A stretch of 64,000 bases of DNA. It comes from Mucor mucedo. Lineage: Eukaryota; Mucoromycota; Mucoromycetes; Mucorales; Mucoraceae. Below the pieces are notes generated by a model that did no database searches, was not told the DNA's origin, and saw only the letters and a list, made by a program, of their open reading frames with translations. The position numbers and the translations under genes were made by a program. The stretch's first letter is position 1, and each line of letters starts with the position of its first letter. Shown here in pieces: positions 37,120-49,767 of the stretch. Location: the NCBI RefSeq assembly GCF_025094135.1, contig NW_026252309.1:1-64000 (forward strand). Reading direction: 5' to 3'.

Positions 37120-40100
37120 ATGACTAGTAATCACAGTTCAAGACTTAATGCCACAGTTATAAACATACATTCACCAGACAATCAAACGCATTCCCCTGAA
37201 CTGGACTCTCAGCGCCGACCCTCTGCAAATTCTAATGCCACCCGTCAAGCGCCCTCAAAGCCTTCACCAAAGGTTGAAGAGTACAGGAAGATGATTCAGC
37301 ATATCATAAACAAAATACTTAAACGAAAACGGCCCCCTACTGCACTTTTCCATCTGAGCGAATACTGCAGAACGACTGAAGTAACCGATCAATTTGACAA
37401 TGATGACACGATTGATCTTTTGATTCAATTAAGGTCCGCTTTATTGGTATGCCATAATGTCGGTTTGAGTGGACAAGTCTTAATGCAAGGGTGAGATGCT
37501 TTTCAAATGAAGCGAAACCTGAAAATAGCTAAAATTTCCTTTATCTGTAGTGAACGCACACCAACGGCTTCTCCCGTTTCCTCGAGGACAAACTCGCCTG
37601 CACACTCACCGAGATTAGGTAGCCCGTCCCGATCAGCCGAAGGTGTTTCTTCCGCTTCGCCAAATTTAGTATCTAAGATCGAAAAAAAGACCGACTTCGA
37701 GACGATACTACATGTCCTGAGTGACTTAGTACTAAATGACAGCCGATTTAAAACAGCAAACCCAAAGCCATCTCGACCACCCTTTACAATGCAGACAATA
37801 TTGATTGATATCGCTTTATTACTAGTCCAAATTCGGGATGATTCAGCTGGGTTATATCACATTGGATCTGTATTTTTACCCGCGTTCGAAGCTTTTTCAA
37901 ATGGTACTTTGCTAGGAAAACTTCTTTCACTGTACTTGGATAATTTGTTACCCAAGTTAATGAAGTGTAAAGACGAGACAAAGTCTCAAGCCGAACATAA
38001 AACCCTCCCCAAAACTGATAACAGTAAGTTAATATAGTCGTTTATTGTCGTATTGGTTTATCTGAGCCATTATTGTGTAGAATCTCATCTTATACCACCA
38101 TTAACGCAAAATACACCCACCATTAATATCCAAAGCCCTGAACCTGAATCCAGCACTGTACCTTTAAAATTGTCTCAGCTTACCATTGATACAAGACCTT
38201 ACTCGGCAGACGTTATTAACCCGTCTTCACCACTTTCACCGCCTGCTCTTAGTACGCATAGTAGTATGCAAGGTCAGACGATCGACAATTACCATGCGTA
38301 TGCTTTATTCACCCCACTCTTGTTTTTTATGATCCAATATTTGGATCCCTACTTGGCAGCACAACCTAACAAAAGTCAGCAAGAAAATCTCACGCATACC
38401 CTCACAAGCCAAGCCAATTCGATCCACAACTTCCATCGAGCTCTTTCTTTCATGATGAGTTGTAAGCCTGATCTTTATCTCGACATCCTTCAAGTCATTT
38501 CCCATAGCACTCCTGAAGTCAAATTCAGAGCATGTCAAATTTTAATGTATTACTATTTTGAAAGTGTAGGCCATATAACGGTGGCAGATCCATTACCCTT
38601 ATTGGGGACACGGGAAGAACTTGAAGTTCTGGATCAAAGACGTGAGCAACAGGAATTTGAAGAAAACCGCCAAAACCCACAGAAGCATCACCCTATGAAT
38701 CTGGCAAGACAGCAGAGTGTTGCGGACTCTTTGGCTGAAAATCTAGTCGAGGATGATCATGTTTGGTATCCCCATATCTTTGAACGTGAACACCAAGTCA
38801 ATTCATTGCATACAGACAGCCCAATTAAACCTAACGATACTGCAAACATATCTGTAGCAAATGATGATACAAACGAGATTTACTGCAGGGAGTGCTTTAA
38901 GACTATAAAAGGATTTGGACTAAGATGCTTTCAGTGCAAAGATAGTATCCATTATAACTGTTCAAGCGCTGTTACGGATATGAAGGACCAGGGAATCATG
39001 TTTTACGTAAAGACTGGTGGTATACAAAAACTACTAACCCCCCAATTTTGTCCTATCCCTTCACAACCTCGTTTCCGTGATATGGTTAATCGCGGTATAT
39101 TGGGTTGGACAGCTAAATCAAATTCAACTAAAGTTTGCTTACTTGGACATACATTCAATCTTGTTAATTTGTATACTGTCATGATATGTGCCTGTTGTGG
39201 ATTACCGTTATGGGGTATTTCTCAACAAGGATATAAATGTACTGATTGCAACAGATTTGTTCATCCTCATTGTATTGCTGAGGCTGAAGAACTGAATAGT
39301 TTTTCAGACTTGAAATGTCGAAAAAAACCCACTTTACAGCAATTTCAGGCTTGTGTCCCTTACCAGCCATTATTGGAAAGTGATATCCAAATTTCTGAAA
39401 CTGATTTGGCCAAAAACTTATCAGAATTCTACGGCGATGCTTTACCTCTCAACGAAGAATCTTTAGAGGGCAGGGGGTTTGAAGAAGTCAGTACTATATT
39501 GAACACATTAATGCTTCAAGAAAATATTTTGCACAATGGCGTAGCAGCTGGCTGTATCCTAATTATTCGTGACACGAGCGATCCATTGTCTTTCTCACCT
39601 GTGCACCAACATTATGATGGCAGTATATCACCCCAAAAGTCTTCGGGTTCAAAATGGGAGGAAAAGTTACCCCATTGTAGAATGCTTGCAAAATCTACCA
39701 GTCTTTGTAAAGCTTATCTAAGCTCTGGAAAATGCAAAGGATCCACCTTTTTTGACGATTTCTATAATAATCAACTTCGCGACTCCGATGATTGTATCTT
39801 AAGCAAAGAAGAATATTTGGGTCATCTTAGTGCTATGATGAAATGCCTAAAAACCTCATTTGCTAATAATAATTTTGCAGCAACCGCTATTCCATCTATT
39901 AGCACTGACAAGAGGCGATCCGCTGGAGACTCACGTGGATTTCTACAAGTTTCACCTAACCCTTTTACAGCTTGGGATGACGAAGAGGATGATTTTACCG
40001 AAGGAAATGTGCCTAACGAGCATTTGGACCGATCTATTATCTTATCATGGGTTATGACAAATTTGAATTTCAAGAGTCGAAAAGCTGCTGAAATCATACT

Positions 40101-43100
40101 ACAACACATGCGCAATCTAGGTCTTTTCGAAAGATTTGACGCATCGCCCATTTTGTTCAATTCGGATGCGACTAAACAGGAAGATAAGGTCGTTCAATGT
40201 ATCTTCCCTGTCCCCTATGCTATTGATTGTTCGGCCAATGTCGAATCTTTAATTAACTCCATTGATGCCTCTTTACAAGATGTAGATTTATCTATAAACG
40301 AATGTGGTTTGTCACTGCTAACAAGACGCTGTTCTCCAGATCCTTTTATGTCAAGTTATACAACCGAGCGATTGGTCCATGCAATCGTTTCTTGGACATT
40401 TGATGAAGATGAGCGACTGTTAGCACTTCATGCTGAGTTAACATCGGGGAACAAAAGCTCAAGCCATCAACATAAAAAGCAGCATAATAGACGAGTCCAG
40501 GCTGCATTACTAGCGCGTATAAAAGGCGACCATAACGTAACTGGTGATCGTCAACAGCAAAATGCCTACATTCGTAACAAAACAGGCGGTGTTAGCAGTG
40601 GGGCTAGTAGTAATTATGTTACAATTAGAGCAGCTTTAAGAGATCGATATGTTGTAAGCTGGATGAAAAAAGTACATGATATGGACATCGCAGCTTATAC
40701 GGACATGCTATTCAATGCCATGGATAGCATAATTGATAACAACCGTGAGGATTGTGCTGTACCAAATTGGGAGGAACCCAACGATACAAAAGTATATGGT
40801 GCGAATAATACAAGGGAAAATGGTTTATTAATTATCATTTACAATTAGAAACACGTTATGCAAAAATACGAGCAGTTCATTAGCTATATTATGAAGCTCA
40901 AGACAAATAACTTAACATTCTCTTCCACTGATTCTTTGATTCAAAAGTGGCTTGATACAACTTATACTGAGTTTAGTGTTCTGGGAATACTGGAAGTAAG
41001 ACATATTTATTACCTTACGATGGTTATAATACTAATGTTATCGTTAGGAGAAAGAACCTGTAGACATCCGTCATTTGGTAAAACTGTGCTCGTCTAGAAG
41101 TTCTTCTAAACCATTGGGGTTACAAAATTCTATAGGAGAATCAACACATCCTATGGAGATGATCATCGCACAATTCAATACAGGAGATAAAGAAAGCATT
41201 GATCGTGGTATGCGTTGGCTGTCACTTATCACGCATTCCGGGTAAATATAGTTCATATTTTTATAACAGTGCAAGTTTTTAACGCATTCACAGCACTGGT
41301 ATTCCAGCTAATTCTTTAGCTCAGATCGCGAGATTAATTGTTGCAGCACGTACACCACTGTCCATAGTAGCAGAATTTATCAAACTTGTTTGGTTTCAAG
41401 CTGTCAACATTACAAATGTCGCTACCCCTCGTGCAGCAGTAATCGATGTTATTGGTTATTTAAACGAGATTTCTATGGAAACTTTGAATGACCACAATGA
41501 AAACCAAGCATTATCTGAAAAAAGCCTGACCAGTGCACAGACGTTTATAAAATATTCTGCCGCCCTTGCTTGCTATGCATATAGTTGTCCTCTGGATAAT
41601 ATTAATGACCTCGATATTGTGCCTCATACTGGAAATCATGTCTCTCAAATAACGTAAGTAGGAATTTCAATTACTGAAGAGGGAAACTACTGAAGTTGAA
41701 ACTTAGACAAAACAAAAGATCGACCCTTCCCGTTGAAAACTCGCCTTTACATGCGGATGAGAATACACCTCTTATAAAGTGTATGCTAGTATATTTGCAG
41801 TATGATCAGTTAAATGTACGTGAAGATGTCGTTAAACTATTTTATGCACTGTCACATTGGGGATATGGCATCGAAAATAAGGATGAATTTATTAAACAAT
41901 GCATGCCACAATTAGTATCTTCGTAAGTATTTTTTAGAATTTTAATTTTACTTCATTCTTATACCATTTTAAATTTAGTGTTTGGGAATTGCTCACCCCT
42001 GCTTACGATTATTTCAGTACCACTAATCTAGCATTGCTTATGAAGTTGATAAGCATTGATGTAAGATATTTCCAAGCTTGCGTATTCAAAGTTTTTGAGG
42101 ATGCCAATTGGGAAGTTAGGTAATTATAAAAATTATACCCATACATTTATCGGCTTTCTAATTGATTAAAAATAGATACCAAGGCCTTGACAACTTGTTT
42201 GGACTTTTTACTAAGATGGATGCTGCGTTCCAAACAGAATGGTTGAAACTCCTTTCGCATTTGGGGCCTGTATTTAGTTACTTTGTCGGTTGTTTGTGGG
42301 ATAAGGAAGTAAGTGTCGTGTATTTATAATTATGTTCTCAAAATTAACAAAATTAAATAATAACTTAGGAATATGTTCGGTCAAAAGCTTACGCTCTTAT
42401 TCGAACGTTCGGGACATTACATCTAAGATCTGCATTTCGTTGCTGGGAAGCCTATTTTCTAACTGCTACAGATAGACAACGTATGTCTCTTGTCAGTCTT
42501 ATGATTCAACTGAATGCTCTGTTCCCTGAATGGCAGGTTCTTCAGTGGGAGTCGCTGCTGGAGGCACTCGAATTAAAGACCCCTACAGATATACTCGACG
42601 AATTTTCAAGACCAGTTTCTAACGATCATGAGTTTTTGAAGGAAAATAACAATACACATGATAGTGATACTAACCAAAGACACTACCAAGAACAGCAGAC
42701 TGCTGAATCAGAAAATGTCAAGGTGTTGATGTTAACACTAGCTCTTCAAATGTTAAGCAATCATCTTAGTATTGAACATGCACAGATATACAGACTGAAG
42801 TTTATTTTGGTCCAGCTAATGGACTTTCAGAATTGTCAATTTTTCAACGATGGCGGTGAAATCAGTATCGATTTTGGGCTTTTAAAATACAATCCAAGGG
42901 ATCCAACTCGTGTAGCTGTAATGGTTTCTTGTATTCGTGGATTGAAAAAAATTATGGATAGTTTTGCGCCCCTTCCGGCAGAAACTGTCGCTACTCTAGC
43001 TTCTGATTCAATTGAACAGAACAAGATGAATCTCTCTGAAAATAGTAGTCCAGGTGTTCACTTCATTGATGTTGTATTGAAAATGGTCAATTCAGGTCTC

Positions 43101-45370
43101 GATTTGATACAATTAGGTCATATGATGTTGAAAGCATGGCTTGAAATTATTCTGATTGTCGTATATAAGGTAAATGAAATACATGGCAATATCTTCATAC
43201 AATTTAACTTTTTTTCTATGCAGCATAATATTTTAGAGAGAGAATATGAGCAGAATATTGTTAGTTGTATGAAGCAGATCATTGATCTTCTGACTGAAGA
43301 AATCAGCGAAGAAAACAAATTGCTTATTCTTGAAATTTTGAAATGCCTTTTGCGTAGATCAGATCATTTGACAGCTATGGTTCTTTCCAAACAGATTTTG
43401 GCTCTGGGAAAACTTATGACAAGGTCCGGCATCAAAAATTCAGAGCCTGTATTTTTGAAAGCAAAACAATTCCTCAAAAGTGCATTTCTTCGATTTGCCG
43501 TCGCGGGCTTATTTGTATTGATGTTCAAAAATCAAGCCGTTGCTGATACTGATAGCAGTGACGTGGATCTATTTTTTGTTTTACGCACAGTAATTGACCA
43601 AGACGATGTTATACCAGATGAGGATTTTAGAGGCGAAATTATATATTTGCGCGACCAACCTGTCCGCGACGTGCTCGATAAATTGATGAAGCAACAGATG
43701 GAAAGAAAGGCATTTTCAACAGTCTTGCACAACACTAGTCGTTACGTAGAAACGGTTCATACCCATCCTTATTCTGAAAATATTTTAAATGACTACGCTG
43801 GATTTATTAATGCTTTGATTAAACATACCTTGGATTGGAGACGATCCGACTGGAATATCAATCCTATTTTCACCATGTCCGCTATATTATTAAAAGAGCA
43901 TCCTTATCATCACTCCATACTATTACCATCGATTCAGGCTCTTTTCAAACATGGCCTTCAAAATTGTACCATACAGCCAGATAATGTAGCACAGTTGATT
44001 ATCGCTTTTTCTGGCATTGCCACCATGCCAGGGACTCCTCCCGGAAACGTTTTTGTTGAAATGATAATCGAAGAGTTGAAAAATAGCTTTGCAACGAACT
44101 TCAAGCCCAACAAGGACACATTTTTGGCTCTTTTAGAACTCGTACTTTGGGATACGAAACCCAACTGCCAGGTTTGGTACAACAAAATAGAGACATCCAT
44201 ACTCGGCGAAACGATATATGGACACAACCATCCTCGTTTCTTTCAAGGCAAAATGCTACCACTTTGCAAGCTTTTAGTAAACCATTTGAAACGAGTACCC
44301 ACAAGCCAACAATTTACAAAAAAAGATTTTAAAGTTTATAGCTGTACAGCACAACTACTTGTATCAATGTGTGTTTCAGATCCAAAGCAGATGCCCATAA
44401 TTTTTGGATATCTAAAGGTTTGTTTTATAAAACTGACTCAATATTTTCAAAGCTAACTTCCGGGTTTCTTCTTCTAAAGGTCAATGAACAAACAGAGTGC
44501 CTACGATTTCTCAACTGGTTTATTCTGACATTGTTGAAGGAAAAGTCGGATTTGCTCATGTTTAATATGCTCGCATATGAGAATACAATGACAGAACTTT
44601 TAGTCAAAGTATTCAATACTATCGACATTGATTTCCATACATCAGACCTCAACTTTTCGTTCAGTACTGCAAGCGAAAAACTTTTATTAGGATTTCTGTT
44701 ACTCAAATCATTCGTATTACTAAAGCTAAGAACTGGGGTCGTTAAGCATTTGAGTTTGGGTACCAAATCACAAGTTCTTAACCCAATCTCTTTTTGGTTG
44801 TCAATATGGCCTGCAATCCGTCGCTTGCTAGATATAATCGAACCTTCGACTCTGTTCATGGTACGTATAGTAGTCAGTTATTTTGTCATTTATGCATGCT
44901 AAATATTTTTTATCTAGCCTGGAAATGTTGGGCTTTCAGTATGGAGTATGTTTTTATCGCTTATTCGATTTTTGTTCACTTCTCGTAGTGAAATCGTCAT
45001 GATCAATGCCTTTGAATGGACCGATGTGTTAGATACATTACTAATTAAGGTTAGTCGCTAATTAAGTATAATATAATACTGATTTACATCCTGACATATT
45101 TAAACAAAACAGTTAGACGAACATGATCAAAATGTACCTCACCAAGATAATGGTGGTACTGACCATATTATATCTTTGAGTGAATTTAGAGAACAGGCAG
45201 AAAAACTAAAGGAAATGTTTGCAGTTCCACCAATAGAAGTTCCTGCTGAAACTATGATCAACCAATTACACTTAGAAATTCGAGATATAATGCGCTTGCA
45301 AGCTGAAAGCATTACAGTCCAAGGCAATAATCGAGTACTATTACAAGCAGCTTACGGAGACTCTCACTAA
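37120..45370 (+). CDS. Giant C1-domain helical-repeat protein, tentatively UNC80-like
   Basis: One multi-exon gene of more than 2,400 residues. The first joins are exact: GG/T at 37492 to LMQGERTPTAS, and A/AA near 38020 to DNKSHLIPPL. The N-terminal part is Ser/Pro-rich with helical segments. Two zinc modules lie near the 39-kb region. One is a C1-like set (CRECFKTIKGFGLRCFQC, IHYNC). The other is a clear C1 domain with H-x12-C-x2-C, LWGISQQGYKC, C-x4-H-x2-C. The remainder is long alpha-helical, HEAT/ARM-like sequence without catalytic motifs, ending near RDIMRLQAESITVQ. No transmembrane segments are evident. The size, helical repeats and Mucoromycota distribution recall UNC80-type proteins of NALCN/Cch1-like channel complexes, but this is from memory of family architecture, not a match I can show. 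A different HEAT-repeat scaffold is quite possible. At least a dozen introns are present and some boundaries are uncertain. Confidence 0.6.
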
Positions 45371-45821
45371 AGGCAACATCTATGTCATCATTTTTTTTAG
45401 ACGTACAATATAGTTTTATTTCCCCTACATTCTCTTACAGTTATATAAATTGCTCATAAACATCCTGTCCATAAATTGGTCTTTTTTACAAATTCGATTA
45501 CACTTTATACATTTATGACAGACGGGAGAGTTTTTAGTTTTAGTTTTAATACTGTCGTGAGCTATTGTCAATTAAATAGAACATGTAGCAATGCTGGAAC
45601 AAAGGCCAGTATATTTAGAAGAATAATGTTCATATAAACCGTATTTTGATGTGGAAGTTATCATGTTGTGGTGAGGTGTACGAAGCAGAAAACAAGAATA
45701 AACAAAATGTGACGACTACATTTCAACCTACTTAAGAAATCGAGGTGCGCTGGAAAGAGACGTCTTTTCCTTACATATTCATTCCTTTGAACACGTCCAA
45801 ATCGCTTACGAATTACTAACA
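45371..45821. other. Gap between the C1-domain gene and HIR3
   Basis: 451 bp in a head-to-tail arrangement. The segment just upstream of 45822 is open in the HIR3 frame for about 39 codons but has no ATG and an in-frame TAA before it, so it is taken as 5' leader. No TATA box is clear. Confidence 0.5.
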
Positions 45822-48800
45822 ATGGTAATAAGTCTTTTCTCTATCAGACAAGCCGATCAGCTATTTATATATTTCAATGATAGGGTAATTGGAGTACGCT
45901 TAACAAAGGCGCTGCTGCACCGACAAAAGACGCCATCGAGATACAAGTAATATTGCTATATACATGCTCAATTGCTCGTACTGATGAGGTTGTTTTTTGA
46001 GGGAATAGGTTGAAAGATTGCTGGAAGCATACCAAAATACCTTGAAATGTCACCAGAAAGGACAATTGCTATTGGCAAAGGAAAAATATAAAGAGCTTGT
46101 CTCGCACGCTCTTGTTAAAAAAGAGCCTAATCCTGTAAGTATCTTGAACGAAGAAAAACTTTTAGCCAGGATATAACAGCCCAGCTAACCTAAAATCGGT
46201 TTCTAGAAAAAAAAGACAGGTACAAGTATAGACTTGGTAGAAGAATCACCACTTTCAACTCTGAGATTTCTTGTATTCAAGAACTATGCAGCAATTCTCA
46301 AAGACGAATTTAATATGGATCAGCAGAATATGGCACTCGCAAAAGAAGCCCTGGAATATTATTTACAGGTATATAGTAAAAATTCAGCTACAATAAAGTA
46401 TACCATTTATGTAAGAAATTTACTAGGCCGTAAAAATCGATCCCACCGAATATACACTCTGGTACTACATTGGATATTTTTCGCATTTACTAGGACAACT
46501 TCGGTTTGCCCGTCTTGCCTACGAAACTGGATTTTACGTCAACAGCAATGAGAGAACTTTAAAATTACATGTTGTACAACCCAATGATGCCATAGAAATA
46601 ATTAAAAGTGGAAAATTTACACCAATGCAATGGAAATGTCTGGAAGGACTTTGTAGTGTAAGTGATTTATCACATTATTGAACCATAACTGATGGTTGGA
46701 CTGGCTGCAGGTTTTGTTTGATATAGGAGATTATGGTTTATGTAATACTTATATCGGTATTATTATGGATCAAGTCAACAATTGGGATGTGGGACTAAAA
46801 TTACGAGAGCGGATGAAAGAAAGGGATATCGCCAACTTAGAAAAAGATACGACTGAAAACTTGCGCATGGATATATGTAGAGAAAACCAATCGCTTCCTA
46901 TCACCCTTGAAAAAGCCGACTGGTTATTTCTCGCAGAATCGCTGCTAAAGGAATACAAGCGACTTGTGGATCTCACTAAATGCGAAGAAAATAAGGGGAT
47001 ACAATCGACAACAAACCGTTTGTTAGATACTAAATTCGTCAATCAGTCGCTTTATATTAATGTGGAAATGGAAGAGAAAACACCAACACCAGAGCCGATG
47101 GAATTAGAGCATATGACTTCATCACCTATGCCAATAATTGAAACAGATCCATCGAAAGATAACAGTGTAGATGATCCAGCCTTATCCCACGATTATGCAT
47201 TATCCGTTACTGGGAGAACTCCCGACGTGCCTGGAAATAATGAAGAGCCTGCCGATTCTCATAAACGTAAAAGAGAAGAAGACGACGACGAGGGCGGCGA
47301 AGGGAGTGGTATTAACAACCAGGATAACAATGGCAACAACAGTAATTCTGAAAATGATGAAGAAAGCGAGGCGGAAGAAAAAAGATTATCACTGAGGTAA
47401 AATGCCAGCACGATTCCGGAATAATATGATTAACATGTAATGTTCAACATAATATTTAGAGCTTCAAAACGTCAGCGAGAAAAAATTGCAAATGAGGAAA
47501 GTTCCCGGCTAAAAATGCTTGAAGAAGAGAAACAATTCATCAATAAGGTTCAAAGCTTCTATGATAAAGTTGCGTATATACCAACACTGTATCGTAAAAC
47601 TTGGGAGGATATACCAAATTCTGAAGATGCATCGACAACGCTATTCTGGGAATGGTTTGATCACAAAATTTTGGAATTGGATAGTAGTTACTGCTGGGAG
47701 ATCGATACGCTTACATTATTAAACAGTGACGCGACAAGGTTAGATTCTGTAATTCGACATATTTGGCTGTAACTAATTTATTTATGTTTAGGAGCGATTC
47801 TATTATATTCGGAGACGGCAAAGTGAAAAATTTGACATTGTTTACAAAATCAACAATAAATCAGATTGAGGGACCCTCATCAAATTCAGCATTGAAAGAG
47901 TTTATTATTGAATTGAACAACAATAATTCTGGGATTACGGACTGTCTATGTAAACTAGTCTCGGCAATTATCAAAAATGATCCTATTACTACCGAAAGCC
48001 CAAAAAACAACTCTATTAAGAGCAATGAATTTCTGGATTTGATAACTGATACCATTGGTACACTTGAAACGAACTTTGTTGAAACCATATTGACTGATGC
48101 CACATTATCAGGAGACGATCAAATATTGGTAAGGGACCAAGAACATTTTAATCTAAGCCCATTGGTTAACAATTAATGTAAACGTTTAGATGATTCTAAG
48201 GATTTGCGAGTATTTAATCGATCGACTTATCCGTAATATTATTACAACTGCCGAGGAAAATGCGATTCAACCTACTATGAATCATCATGGCAGGAGAAGA
48301 GTATCAACTACATCACATAAAAATTCGAAAGCGAAATTAAATGAAGCCTTAATGACCCAATGTCAGTACTGGATAAATCTACTCGAAAGTATTATATTCT
48401 CTACATCCCTAAACGTATTTTTCAAAAAAGTGCACGAGAAAAGCACCGAGGAAGCGGATTTATATTCTTTAAAAAAGATTGGGACGGAACTACGCTACTG
48501 GATTATTAAAGGAAAATTTGCGCAGTGTAACAATGATATAGAGAAAGCCTACTCCTGGTATGTCAGGTGTAAGAACATATTAAAATCTTCAATAGATGTT
48601 GCAAAGCCTATTTCGATTAACATCAAAAGGTACAAGCGCTTACATTTAAATGAAATTGTGTTTTATTTACTTTTTCTCTTCAAGTATGTATGATTCGACA
48701 ATTGATTTAGCGAGCGTTGATGCCAAACTAAGTCTGCTTCAAGTCGGAAAGATATTTGTAACGGCCAAACAGAAAATAGAATCAGAGGATTTTAAAGGCG

Positions 48801-49518
48801 TCATTACCGATTTGGAACCTATCATCAAGCCAAAATTAAATGGAGGTGACTTGGATGAATCGAACGAAACAATTCAAATGATGAACATGCTTGCAAAGGC
48901 TTACGTAAAAACAAATCAGAGCTTGGAAGCATGGAACTGCTATGTGCGAATGTTTTGCTATTTGATAAAACAATTGATGGATTACGGTGGAAATCATGTT
49001 GGTCGCCGACAACCGTATCTGAGCAAAAATGAGGACACCAATTTTTTTAGATTAATGAACTTAATCAATAGTATTACGGATAATCTGGTATCACTAATCC
49101 AGCAAGACAAACAAGAAAGTATGTTTATAAAACTGTCTATTTACGATCTTCATACTGAATCAAATGTACTTTGTAGACTGGCTTCCCTTGAGTATAGACG
49201 GTGATCTAGCCAACAAATTGTCCGCCCTACTTCGAATGTCAATTTATTATATCTTTAGACATCCAGATTTCGTCCCATTGGTCAATAATTTCAGTACTCC
49301 AGACGTTCCTCCGCATACACCCTCAAAAGTTACAAAATCAAACGGTTTTAATGATATCGTGGCCAAAGCTTGGGTCCTTCAATCATATCTAATCCAACAC
49401 GTAATTCAGCATAATGAGGAGCGCAATACTAACGGCGCGATATATACCTGGGCAGAGTTATTAAAGGAGCTTCATGAAGAACTTGGTGAAAGAGAAGTCT
49501 GTGGTGCAGGCAAACGTA

Positions 49519-49557
<39 letters not shown>

Positions 49558-49732
49558 TTATGTGTATATTTACATGTTTAAAAAGGAATTTTTTTGAGTC
49601 ATCTTATGGATACTTTAACCAAGGCCGATGATTTGCAATTCAGAAGAGAAATTTACCAATGTTATCATTGTCTTTACGGAGTCCACCTTGCCGTAAGTAT
49701 CCTTTCTCCTCTCAAAAGCATGTAATAATGGA

Positions 49733-49767
<35 letters not shown>

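Noticed and set aside
40792..40848. Gene end at 40848 in the giant C1-domain gene
   Set aside because: The stop lies within a likely 57-bp intron (GTATAT donor, TAG acceptor) that restores the frame into further helical sequence; a real end there is less likely.
45700..45821. N-terminal extension of HIR3 upstream of 45822
   Set aside because: The frame is open for 39 codons but lacks any ATG and is preceded by an in-frame stop.
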